Source: Actinomycetes bacterium
GTDB lineage: Bacteria > Actinomycetota > Acidimicrobiia > Acidimicrobiales > Palsa-688
Direction of reading: 5' to 3'
Length of the DNA: 64,000 nt
Assembly: GCA_021850325.1 (NCBI GenBank)
Contig: JAJZMF010000024.1
Coordinates: forward strand, 124,001 to 188,000
Position numbers and translations under genes: made by a program. Every line of letters begins with the position of its first letter. The first letter of the stretch is position 1. The notes below the pieces were generated by a model. That model saw only the letters and a program-made list of their open reading frames with translations. It was not told where the DNA came from and made no database searches. Below are positions 29,866 to 37,218 of the stretch, one piece after another.

Positions 29866-29871
29866 TAATAT
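29866..29871 (+). promoter_or_regulatory. -10 hexamer of 6C-like RNA copy A
   Basis: TAATAT is preceded by G-T-G and lies about seven bases before the inferred RNA start. The equivalent TAGCAT stands at the same distance from the hairpins in copy B. Confidence 0.45.
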
Positions 29872-29877
29872 GACTGT

Positions 29878-29992
29878 GTCCTCCCGGTGGCCTTGCCTCC
29901 GGAGCAGGGCCCGAGCTCGGGGCGGTTCCCCCCCTTCCACCCCTTGAGCCGTTGTACAGAAGGACCGGCGTCCCCCCGCCGGTCCTTCTGGC
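29878..29992 (+). ncRNA. 6C-like small RNA, copy A
   Basis: Two stem-loops with C-rich loops match the design of the actinobacterial 6C RNA. Hairpin 1 has GCTC-GGGG (29915-29922) pairing with CCCC-TT-GAGC (29940-29949) around a loop with seven C. Hairpin 2 has AGAAGGACCGGCG (29958-29970) pairing perfectly with CGCCGGTCCTTCT (29977-29989) around TCCCCC. The second hairpin probably also ends transcription, though no T run follows. It lies between the converging murB and murA genes. In mycobacteria the C loops of 6C RNA pair with G-rich sites in mRNAs. Confidence 0.7.
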
Positions 29993-30107
29993 TTAACCGG
30001 TTCACCCTGGTCCCACAGCCTACGACCGGCCCCCGGGCGTGGTCGCGCCCCGAAGGCCTGCCGTAGGGGCGGGCCGGCCGGTGGTGGCTCCCGCCGCCGG
30101 GGGCCTC

Positions 30108-31430
30108 TCAGCCGGCGGTGTGGGCCGGCGCCGAGCGGGCCTCGAGCAGCAGCCCGAGCGAGCGCAGCTGGTCTGCCGGACGGTGGTAGCCCCGCTCCAG
30201 GTGGCGTACGCCATGGATGACAGTGGGCCCGGAAGCGGCCGCAGCAGCGATCACGCTGGAGAAGCCGGCCCGCACGTCAGGGACGTCCACCTCGGTGCCC
30301 TGGAGCTTGGACGGCCCTCGCACCACGGCGGAGTGCAGGTAGCTCGTGTCGTGGAACCGGCACGCCGGCCCGCCCAGGCAGGTGGCAAAGAGGCCTATCT
30401 CGCCCCCCATCGCCTTGAGCGCCGGCACGTAGACGAAGCGGTCCTCGTACACCGTCTCGTGCAGCACGGACATCCCCTCGGCCTGTGTGAACAGCACCAT
30501 CAGGGGGGTCTGCCAATCGGTCATGAAACCGGGGTGGACGTCGGTCGAGACGGCGGCTGCGTGGAGGCCGTCGGGTGCGAAGGCGCTGATGCCGTGCTCG
30601 TCGATGGTGACCTGGGCGCCCATCCTCAGCAGGGTGGTGATGGCGGTCACCAGGCGGTCCTGGGCACAGCCGATGACCCTGACCGCCCCTTTGGTGATGA
30701 GCCCGGCCACCAGGTACGAGAACGCCTCGTTGCGGTCGCCCTGGAGGTGGGTGTGGGCACCCCGCAGGGAGGGCACGCCCTCGATGACCACCCGCCGGTC
30801 CGGCGAGAGCTCTATGCGGGCGCCCATACGCTGCAGGAACAGGGCCAGCTCCAGCACCTCGGGCTCGGTGGCCGCGTTCCGGACCACGGTCCGGCCCTCG
30901 GCCACGGCTCCCGAGAGCAGGGCCGATTCGGTGGCGCCCACGCTCGGGTAGGGGAGCTCGATGATCGCCCCTCTGAGCCGCCGGCACTTGGCGCGGATCC
31001 CCTCGGAGGTCACCTCGACCTCGGCGCCGAGCGACCGCAGGGCCTGCACGTGGAAGTTCACCGGCCGGCCTCCGATCCGGTCCCCGCCCACCATCGGCAC
31101 GAAGGCCTCACCGGTCAGGTGCAGCAGCGGGCCGAGCAGGAGGACCGGGATCCGGTTGAGGCCGCTGAACGACAGCGGCACCTCGGGCTTGACCTCCTCG
31201 GGAGGGGTCACCTCGAGCACTCCGTCCTTGTGCTCCACGCCGGCCCCGATGGCGCGCAGGATGTCAGCCGTGATCTGGACGTCGCCGACCTCGGGCACGT
31301 TGGAGATGGTGCTGGGGCCCTCGCCGAGGATGGCGGCGACCATGTGCTTGGTGACTGCGTTCTTGGACCCTCGGACCTCTACGTCGCCTACGAGGGGGCC
31401 GTTGGGCTGTATGAACCATTCGTCTGACAC
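30108..31430 (-). CDS. murA: UDP-N-acetylglucosamine 1-carboxyvinyltransferase
   Basis: MurA starts peptidoglycan synthesis by moving enolpyruvate from PEP to UDP-GlcNAc. From the GTG at 31430 it has 440 residues, the usual size. The EPSP-synthase fold is clear: GPLVGDVEVRGSKNAVTKHMVAA at the N-terminus, ALRSLGAEVEVTSEG, DVHPGFMTDWQTPLMVLFTQAEG and ETVYEDRFVY. At the catalytic loop, where fosfomycin acts on a Cys in sensitive species, I read PVNFHVQALRSLGAEV; the usual Cys-bearing GCAIGARPVD loop is not evident. If confirmed, that change would suggest natural fosfomycin resistance. Upstream starts were rejected because that region holds the second 6C-like RNA. Confidence 0.93.
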   Translation of the reverse strand: MSDEWFIQPNGPLVGDVEVRGSKNAVTKHMVAAILGEGPSTISNVPEVGDVQITADILRAIGAGVEHKDGVLEVTPPEEVKPEVPLSFSGLNRIPVLLLGPLLHLTGEAFVPMVGGDRIGGRPVNFHVQALRSLGAEVEVTSEGIRAKCRRLRGAIIELPYPSVGATESALLSGAVAEGRTVVRNAATEPEVLELALFLQRMGARIELSPDRRVVIEGVPSLRGAHTHLQGDRNEAFSYLVAGLITKGAVRVIGCAQDRLVTAITTLLRMGAQVTIDEHGISAFAPDGLHAAAVSTDVHPGFMTDWQTPLMVLFTQAEGMSVLHETVYEDRFVYVPALKAMGGEIGLFATCLGGPACRFHDTSYLHSAVVRGPSKLQGTEVDVPDVRAGFSSVIAAAAASGPTVIHGVRHLERGYHRPADQLRSLGLLLEARSAPAHTAG

Positions 31431-31604
31431 GGGAGCGATCTTCGCAGATGCCCGTGGCGGTGGCGCAGACTCCCTGATGGGGACCGTTCCCCAACCAGCG
31501 GGACCTGCCATGCCCCCGTGAGCACGGACGCCCCGAGGCACCGCGATCGCAAACAGCGATACGACACTTTCGGCACAGCTATGCCGGTGATGCCAGCTCC
31601 CGGG

Positions 31605-31610
31605 TAGCAT
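31605..31610 (+). promoter_or_regulatory. -10 hexamer of 6C-like RNA copy B
   Basis: TAGCAT lies in the same position relative to the hairpins as TAATAT in copy A (about 136 bases from -10 to the shared ACCGGTTCA end in both). Confidence 0.45.
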
Positions 31611-31616
31611 GGTGTT

Positions 31617-31730
31617 CGTCCGGAGGGCGCCCCCCGCCCGAAGGCGCACAGCTCGGGCCAGGTACCCCCCTTCCCGGCCCTTGAGCGAAGCATCGAAGGA
31701 CCGGCGTCCCCCCGCCGGTCCTTCACATTT
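31617..31730 (+). ncRNA. 6C-like small RNA, copy B
   Basis: Hairpin 1 pairs GCTC-GGGCC (31651-31659) with GGCCC-TT-GAGC (31676-31686) around a loop with six C. Hairpin 2 pairs GAAGGACCGGCG (31695-31706) with CGCCGGTCCTTC (31713-31724) around TCCCCC. The length, the TT bulge in hairpin 1, hairpin 2 and the ACCGGTTCA tail match copy A, while the 5' part has diverged. It is on the strand opposite murA and lies between the thioredoxin-like gene and the murA start. The 331-base spacer 31431-31760 holds this RNA and the murA upstream region. Confidence 0.7.
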
Positions 31731-31760
31731 AAACCGGTTCAGGAGGGGCGCCCGTGGTGT

Positions 31761-32204
31761 TCAGGCCTGGGAGGTCGTGCCCGGGCGATCGCCCTGCGCG
31801 AACCAGCGGGCGAGGAGCCCCCGCAGTTCTCCCGGGCTTGTGATGCTGGCGTGGCCGAGGGCCCGGCCCGGCTCCTCCCAGGGGGGTGGGGCACCGGGTG
31901 CCCAGGCGGCGAGGACGAACGTGCCGGCCTGGCCCACTCCGTAGGCGAACCAGGTCGACGACGACATGTGAAGGCGTACGCCGGCAGGGACCAGAGCCTC
32001 CGCCGCGGCCCGGTCCTCAAGGGCGGGGCTCGGCGTCACCACGACGAGCCGGGCCCCGTACCCGGCGACCAGGTCGTCGTGGGCGAGGGCCTGCCAGAAG
32101 GGGCCGCAGACCGAGCAGCTCGTGGTGAGGAACGCCAGCAGCACCGGTCCCGGCGGTCCTCCTGGTACGGTCACTGGGAGTGACCGTAGTTCGCATGGTG
32201 ACAT
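31761..32204 (-). CDS. Thioredoxin-fold protein
   Basis: The 147-residue protein has a thioredoxin-like fold with the redox motif CSVC in LLAFLTTSCSVCGPFWQAL (~residues 28-35), followed by alternating strands (ARLVVVTPSPALEDR, VRLHMSSSTWFAYGV, GTFVLAAWAPG). No signal peptide or membrane anchor is seen, so it is probably cytosolic. The usual cis-Pro region is weakly conserved. The ATG is only 22 bases from the divergent npdG start, so the promoters must overlap coding DNA. The link to F420 and mycothiol genes suggests a redox role. Confidence 0.75.
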   Translation of the reverse strand: MSPCELRSLPVTVPGGPPGPVLLAFLTTSCSVCGPFWQALAHDDLVAGYGARLVVVTPSPALEDRAAAEALVPAGVRLHMSSSTWFAYGVGQAGTFVLAAWAPGAPPPWEEPGRALGHASITSPGELRGLLARWFAQGDRPGTTSQA

Positions 32205-32226
32205 GCGCGCGTGGGAGGCTCCAGCC

Positions 32227-32880
32227 GTGAAGATCGGGGTACTAGGAGGAACAGGCCCGGCTGGTACGGCGGTGGCCGTCCGGCTGGCGTCCGTGGGCAA
32301 CGAGGTCGTGATCGGGTCCCGGTCCGCCTCACGGGCGTCCGGTGTCGTCGACGAGCTGCTCGGGCGATGGGCCGGGCGCGACCTGGCCATCGTTGCCGGG
32401 GACAACCGGGAGGCGGCCCGGGCCGACCTCGTGGTGCTGGCCACGCCCTGGGAGGGTGCTGTGAGCACGGCCCGGGAGCTGAGCGACGAGCTGGACGGCA
32501 AGATCCTGGTGAGCATGGTCAACGCCATGGCCCGCTGGGGCGACCGGTTCGTACCCCTCCTGCCGCCCACGGGCTCGGTGGCCATGGCGGTGGCGGGGGC
32601 CGTGCCACGCAGCCGCGTGGTGGGCGCCTTCCATCATCTGCCGGCCGGGCCCCTGGGCGACCTGGACAGGCTGCTGGAGGCGGACGTGATGGTCTTCTCC
32701 GACGACCGTGAGGCGGGGGACCTGGTGATAGGTCTGGTGGACAAGGTCCCCGGGCTGCGCGGGGTGGCGGTCGGGGGGCTGTGGTCGGCCATGGCCGTCG
32801 AGGCGCTCACGGCTGCGCTGGTCGAGGTCAACCGCCGGTACAAGGCACACGCCGCCCTGCGGGTCACGGGCATCGCGTAG
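32227..32880 (+). CDS. npdG: NADPH:F420 oxidoreductase
   Basis: The 217-residue enzyme moves hydride between F420 and NADP. The N-terminal Rossmann motif KIGVLGGTGPAGTAVAVRLASVG is followed by IGSRSASRA, whose Ser-Arg-Ser loop binds the 2'-phosphate of NADP. VVLATPWEGA, VSMVNAMARWG and VVGAFHHLPAGPL match family members. The GTG at 32227 gives the standard N-terminus. It supplies F420H2 in Actinobacteria and sits upstream of mshC and the Ddn-ThrRS gene, both tied to redox metabolism. Confidence 0.93.
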   Translation: MKIGVLGGTGPAGTAVAVRLASVGNEVVIGSRSASRASGVVDELLGRWAGRDLAIVAGDNREAARADLVVLATPWEGAVSTARELSDELDGKILVSMVNAMARWGDRFVPLLPPTGSVAMAVAGAVPRSRVVGAFHHLPAGPLGDLDRLLEADVMVFSDDREAGDLVIGLVDKVPGLRGVAVGGLWSAMAVEALTAALVEVNRRYKAHAALRVTGIA

Positions 32881-32890
32881 AGGCAGCGCC

Positions 32891-34024
32891 GTGCAGCTCT
32901 ACGACACATCACGCCAGGCCGTGGTGCCCTTCGAGCCGGCCGGTGGGCCGGGTTCCACGGTGACCATGTACACGTGCGGGATCACGCCCTACGACGCCGC
33001 CCACCTGGGCCATGCCGCGACCTACATGGCCTATGACGTCCTCCAACGGCGCCTGGCCGACCTGGGGTACCGCCCGCGCTTGGTGCGCAACGTGACCGAC
33101 GTCGACGACGACATCCTGCGCAAGGCCAGGGAGCTCGGGGTGCACTACCTGGACCTGGCCGCCGAGGAGATGGCCCGCTTCGGGGCCGACATGGGCGCCC
33201 TGGGCCTGCTGCCCGCGGCCAGCGAGCCTCGGGCCACCTCGGCAATCGCAGACATCCTGGCCCGCGTGGGCACCCTGCTGGAGCGGGGCCACGCCTACCG
33301 CAGCGGGGGCGCTGTCTACTTCGACGTCTCCTCGTGGCCGGGTTTCGGCGAGGTGAGCCACTACGACCGGGCCCTCATGCTCGAGCTGGCGCGCGAGCGC
33401 GGTGGCAACCCGGACGACCCCGACAAGCGCGACCCGCTCGACTTCGTGCTCTGGCAACCCTCGGCACCCGACGAACCGTCGTGGGCCTCGTTGTGGGGCC
33501 CGGGCCGCCCGGGCTGGCACATCGAGTGCTCGGCCCTGGTCACCCGCGAGCTGGGCACGACCATCGACCTGCACGGCGGTGGCTCCGACCTGGTCTTCCC
33601 CCACCACGAGTGCGAGTCGGCACTTTCGGTGGCCGCCACCGGCCAGCCGTTCGTGCGCCATTGGGCCCATACCGGGATGGTGCTCTACGAGGGCACCAAG
33701 ATGTCCAAGTCGCTCGGCAACCTGGTCTTCGTCCGGGACCTGCTGAAGGAGCACGAGCCGGCGGTGGTACGCCTGGTCCTGCTGGCCAACCACTACCGCT
33801 CCGACTGGTCCTTCGACGCCACCCTGCTCGACCTGGCCGAGGAGCGCCTGGCGCGTTGGCGGTCGGCGGCGGGGCAGGGGGGTGGCGAGGTGGTGGACCA
33901 GGTACGAGCTGCACTGGACGACGACCTGGACGCCCCGGGCGCCTTGAAGGCCATCGATGCTGCGGTGGACGGCGGTGGGGGTGCGGTGGCCGAGGCCGCT
34001 GCGCTGCTGGGGGTCGTCCTGTAG
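32891..34024 (+). CDS. mshC: Mycothiol cysteine ligase
   Basis: MshC joins cysteine to GlcN-inositol with ATP in mycothiol synthesis. The 377-residue protein is shorter than CysRS (~460) and ends in LLGVVL, as MshC does in LLGVDL. It has MYTCGITPYDAAHLGHAATYMAYD with the zinc Cys and HIGH motif, RNVTDVDDDIL, GPGRPGWHIECSALV, GGGSDLVFPHHECE and KMSKSLGNLV. The GGNPDDPDKRDPLDFVLWQPS segment is characteristic of MshC. AGAGG lies seven bases before the GTG, which is ten bases after npdG. A perfect stem-loop follows. Confidence 0.9.
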   Translation: MQLYDTSRQAVVPFEPAGGPGSTVTMYTCGITPYDAAHLGHAATYMAYDVLQRRLADLGYRPRLVRNVTDVDDDILRKARELGVHYLDLAAEEMARFGADMGALGLLPAASEPRATSAIADILARVGTLLERGHAYRSGGAVYFDVSSWPGFGEVSHYDRALMLELARERGGNPDDPDKRDPLDFVLWQPSAPDEPSWASLWGPGRPGWHIECSALVTRELGTTIDLHGGGSDLVFPHHECESALSVAATGQPFVRHWAHTGMVLYEGTKMSKSLGNLVFVRDLLKEHEPAVVRLVLLANHYRSDWSFDATLLDLAEERLARWRSAAGQGGGEVVDQVRAALDDDLDAPGALKAIDAAVDGGGGAVAEAAALLGVVL

Positions 34025-34030
34025 CACCGG

Positions 34031-34052
34031 CGCCGGGCAGGGGTGCCCGGCG
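34031..34052 (+). terminator. Perfect GC hairpin after mshC
   Basis: CGCCGGGCA (34031-34039) pairs with TGCCCGGCG (34044-34052) around GGGG, seven bases after the mshC stop. No T run follows. Confidence 0.6.
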
Positions 34053-34066
34053 CGGCCCGCTCGCCC

Positions 34067-34072
34067 TAGCAT
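34067..34072 (+). promoter_or_regulatory. -10 hexamer of a leaderless promoter for ddn-thrS
   Basis: TAGCAT is followed by exactly six bases and the ATG at 34079. The position after a terminator hairpin supports an independent leaderless transcript that starts at the Ddn part, not at the ThrRS part. Confidence 0.55.
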
Positions 34073-34078
34073 GCGGCC

Positions 34079-36562
34079 ATGCCGTTGGAAGGTGAGTACG
34101 AGCCGAGCCCGGCCCAGTGGGTGCGCGAACAGGTCGAGGAGTACGAGCGTTCCGGTGGGCAGCGGGCCAACACGCTGCGCGACACCGGTCTGCCCGTGGT
34201 CATCGTCACCACGCGGGGCCACCGCACGGGGAAGATCCGCAAGTTCGCCCTGATGAGGGTGGAGCACGGGGGACAGTACGCTCTCGTGGCCTCCAAGGGC
34301 GGTGCCCCCGAGCACCCGGAGTGGTACCACAACCTCAAGGCTGGCCCAACGGCGGTCATGGTGCAGGACGGCCCGCAGGCGCACGACTTCGTGGTGCGGG
34401 AGGTGACGGGGGAGGAACGCGACCTGTGGTGGGAGCGGGCCGTGGCCGCGTACCCGCCCTATGCCGAGTACCAGCAGAGGACGAGCCGGGTGATCCCGGT
34501 CCTGGTGGCAACCCGCACCGGGGCAGCCGCCCCGGGTGGCGCCCGGATCTCGGTGACGCTGCCCGACGGGTCCGTCCGGGAGCTGCCGGCCGGCGCCACC
34601 GGTGCCGACCTGGCCGCCTCGGTGGGGCCACGTCTGGCCAAGGCGGCACTGGCCGTGTCGGTGGACGGGGCGGAGCGGGACCTGGGCGCCCCCCTGCCGG
34701 ACGGGGCCCGGGTCAGCGTGCTCACCGCGGCGAGCGAGGAGGGCCGGGCCGTACTGCGCCATTCGACGGCGCACGTGATGGCCCAGGCGGTGACCCGGCT
34801 CTGGCCCGGTGCCCGCTACGCCATCGGGCCGGCCATCGAGGACGGGTTCTACTACGACTTCGACCTCCCCGGGGGTGCCCACTTCGGTGACGACGACCTG
34901 GCCCGGATCGAGGCCACGATGCGGGAGATAATCGCCGAGGACCAGCCCTTCGTCCGTGAGGAGCACAGCCTGGACGAGGGCCTCGGGCTGTTCGCCGACC
35001 AGCCCTACAAGCTCGAGATCATCGAGGGCGTGGGGGCGGCGGAGCGTGAGGCTGCGCAGGAAGGTGCGGGTAGCGGCGGGGTGAGCACATATCGCAACCC
35101 CAACGCGCAGGGAGCACCGGTCGCGGCCGGGGCCGACGGCGGCTTCGTGGACCTGTGCCGGGGCCCGCACGTGCCGTCGACGGGCCGCCTCGGCTACTTC
35201 AAGCTGACCAAGTTGGCGGCCGCGTACTGGAGGGGCGACGAGCACCGTCCTCAGCTGCAGCGTGTGTACGGTACGGCCTGGGAGTCCCAGCAGGCGCTGG
35301 ACGAGCACCTGGCCCGGGTGGCCGAAGCGGAGCGGCGGGACCACCGTCGCCTCGGGGCGGAGCTCGACCTCTTCCACTTCCCGCCCGAGATAGGCAGTGG
35401 CTTGGCTGTTTTCCACCCCAAGGGCGGCCTGGTGCGCCGTCTGATGGAGGACTATTCGCGTGCGGAGCACGAAGCCGGGGGCTACGAGTTCGTCTACACG
35501 CCCCACATAACCAAGTCCACGCTGTTCGAGACCTCGGGGCACCTGGGCTGGTACGCCGACGGGATGTACCCGCCCATGGAGATGGAGGGTGCCAGCTACT
35601 ACCCCAAGCCCATGAACTGCCCCATGCACATCCTGATCTACAACAGCCGTCAGCGTTCCTACCGGGAGCTGCCGCTGCGGATGTTCGAGTTCGGCACGGT
35701 GTACCGCTTCGAGCGTTCAGGGGTGCTCAACGGCCTGCTCCGGGCACGTGGGTTCACCCAGGACGACAGCCACATCTTCTGCGCCCGCGACCAGTTGGAG
35801 GGCGAACTGGCCAGCTTGTTGGCCTTCGTGCTCAGGCTCCTGCGCCGCTTCGGGCTCACGGACTTCGAGGCCGAGCTCTCCACCAGGCCGGAGAAGTACA
35901 TCGGGACCCTGGAGGAGTGGGAGCGGGCCACCGAGGCGCTCCGTCTGGCCCTGGAGACGGCGGGCATCGCCTATACCGTCTCCGAGGGTGGCGGTGCCTT
36001 CTACGCCCCCAAGATCGACGTCCACGTCCGGGACGCCATCGGCCGCAAGTGGCAGGTGTCCACCATCCAGGTGGACTTCCAGATGCCCCAGCGCTTCGAC
36101 ATGTCCTACGTCGGGGCCGACAACGGCCGCCACCGGCCGTACATGGTCCACCGGGCGTTGTTCGGCTCGCTGGAGCGGTTCTTCGCCATCCTGGTCGAGC
36201 ACTACGCCGGGGCCTTCCCTCTCTGGCTGGCCCCCGTGCAGGTGCAGGTACTACCCGTGCGCGACGACCACCATGGCTATGCCACCTCGGTGGCGGCCAG
36301 CCTGGCAGGAGCGGGCCTGCGGGCCACGACCGTGGCAGCCGAGGAACCCCTCGGGGCGAGGGTGCGGCGGGCGAAGCTGGAGAAGGTCCCCTACGTCCTC
36401 GTGGTGGGCGACGACGATGTGGCGGCCGGCACGGTCGGCGTCAACACCAGAGGCTCGGAACGCCCCGAGCGGGGCGTCCTGCTGGCCGAGCTCATCGAGC
36501 GCCTGCGGGCCGAGGTGCGCCAGGACGAGCCCGGGCCGGGTGGCGCCGGCAAGGTGGCCTGA
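34079..36562 (+). CDS. thrS: Fusion of F420-dependent (Ddn-type) reductase domain and threonyl-tRNA synthetase
   Basis: One 827-codon frame encodes two proteins that are normally separate. Residues ~1-143 are a full-length deazaflavin-dependent nitroreductase (Ddn) domain: RGHRTGKIRKFALMRVEHGG, VASKGGAPEHPEWYHNL and the Tyr-rich YPPYAEYQQRTSRVIPVLV, where Ddn has its catalytic tyrosines. From ~156 a complete class II ThrRS follows: TGS domain (ISVTLPDGSVRELP), the editing-like second domain with HSTAHVMAQAV, then the catalytic core with PMNCPMH (zinc Cys), RARGFTQDDSH and VDFQMPQRFD, and the anticodon-binding domain. No stop codon lies between them, and the -10 hexamer is upstream of the Ddn part. 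An internal GTG at 34490 with AGAGGA eight bases upstream could also give ThrRS alone. Confidence 0.9.
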   Translation: MPLEGEYEPSPAQWVREQVEEYERSGGQRANTLRDTGLPVVIVTTRGHRTGKIRKFALMRVEHGGQYALVASKGGAPEHPEWYHNLKAGPTAVMVQDGPQAHDFVVREVTGEERDLWWERAVAAYPPYAEYQQRTSRVIPVLVATRTGAAAPGGARISVTLPDGSVRELPAGATGADLAASVGPRLAKAALAVSVDGAERDLGAPLPDGARVSVLTAASEEGRAVLRHSTAHVMAQAVTRLWPGARYAIGPAIEDGFYYDFDLPGGAHFGDDDLARIEATMREIIAEDQPFVREEHSLDEGLGLFADQPYKLEIIEGVGAAEREAAQEGAGSGGVSTYRNPNAQGAPVAAGADGGFVDLCRGPHVPSTGRLGYFKLTKLAAAYWRGDEHRPQLQRVYGTAWESQQALDEHLARVAEAERRDHRRLGAELDLFHFPPEIGSGLAVFHPKGGLVRRLMEDYSRAEHEAGGYEFVYTPHITKSTLFETSGHLGWYADGMYPPMEMEGASYYPKPMNCPMHILIYNSRQRSYRELPLRMFEFGTVYRFERSGVLNGLLRARGFTQDDSHIFCARDQLEGELASLLAFVLRLLRRFGLTDFEAELSTRPEKYIGTLEEWERATEALRLALETAGIAYTVSEGGGAFYAPKIDVHVRDAIGRKWQVSTIQVDFQMPQRFDMSYVGADNGRHRPYMVHRALFGSLERFFAILVEHYAGAFPLWLAPVQVQVLPVRDDHHGYATSVAASLAGAGLRATTVAAEEPLGARVRRAKLEKVPYVLVVGDDDVAAGTVGVNTRGSERPERGVLLAELIERLRAEVRQDEPGPGGAGKVA

Positions 36563-37096
36563 GTGGGCCACCTGGACCACCTCTGGGCGGGCTGGCGGTC
36601 TGAGTTCGTCACCGGGGCCGCGGCGGCCGGCCGTCCCCCGGGCGACCGGCCGCCGGTCGGCGGGTGCGTGTTCTGCGACATCCTGGCGAGCGGCCTGGGG
36701 GACCAGGAGACCAACATTGTCTGGCGTCACCCGGAGGGACGCGTGGTCGTCCTGCTCAACGCCTACCCGTACACCAGTGGCCACCTGATGGTGGTGCCGG
36801 TGCGCCATGTGGCGGAACTGGAGGACCTGACCGGTGCGGAGTCGGCGGAACTGTGGGCCGCCGTCACCGACGGTGTACGTGCCATCAAGTCCGCCTACCG
36901 GCCCGGGGGAGTGAACGTCGGGGCCAACCTGGGACAGGCCGCCGGGGCCGGGGTGCCCGGGCACTTCCACATGCACGCCCTCCCGCGTTGGGCGGGGGAC
37001 ACCAACTTCATGACCTCGGTGGCTGACGCCCGGGTCCTGCCCGAGCCGCTCGCCGAGAGCGCGGCCAAGCTGCGCGCCTGCTGGCCCAGCTGCTAG
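36563..37096 (+). CDS. HIT family protein, Ap4A phosphorylase/hydrolase type
   Basis: The 177-residue protein has an N-terminal extension (HLDHLWAGWRSEFV), the CVFCDI motif, LLNAYPYTSGHLMVVP and the triad HFHMHALPRW. This layout fits the mycobacterial Ap4A phosphorylase that lies next to thrS. ThrRS and other synthetases make Ap4A as a by-product, so the neighbour would remove it. The GTG follows directly on the ddn-thrS stop (TGAGTG), which implies coupled translation. Confidence 0.88.
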   Translation: MGHLDHLWAGWRSEFVTGAAAAGRPPGDRPPVGGCVFCDILASGLGDQETNIVWRHPEGRVVVLLNAYPYTSGHLMVVPVRHVAELEDLTGAESAELWAAVTDGVRAIKSAYRPGGVNVGANLGQAAGAGVPGHFHMHALPRWAGDTNFMTSVADARVLPEPLAESAAKLRACWPSC

Positions 37097-37097
37097 G

Positions 37098-37135
37098 GCG
37101 CACCCGGCCCGGGTGCCCGCTCGGCCCGGGTGCGC
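37098..37135 (+). terminator. Hairpin after the HIT gene
   Basis: GCGCACCCGG (37098-37107) pairs perfectly with CCGGGTGCGC (37126-37135). Shorter repeats of CCCGGGTGC inside allow alternative pairing. It stands just after the HIT stop. Confidence 0.55.
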
Positions 37136-37218
37136 GCTCGGCCCGGTGCCGGCCCGGCCAGGCGACAGTGGGGCGCACCGCGATAGCTTGGCGTTGAGAG
37201 GTTGGACGGAGGTACCTG

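Noticed and set aside
29805-31726. Two small similar minus-strand proteins (29805-30005 and 31388-31726) sharing KDRRGDAGPS
   Set aside because: The similarity follows RNA hairpins rather than codons, and the differences include frame-breaking length changes in the C-rich loops. The 6C-like RNA on the other strand explains it better.
32891-34024. Cysteinyl-tRNA synthetase
   Set aside because: The protein is about 80 residues too short, ends in LLGVVL and carries MshC-specific segments such as GGNPDDPDKRDPLD. MshC fits better.
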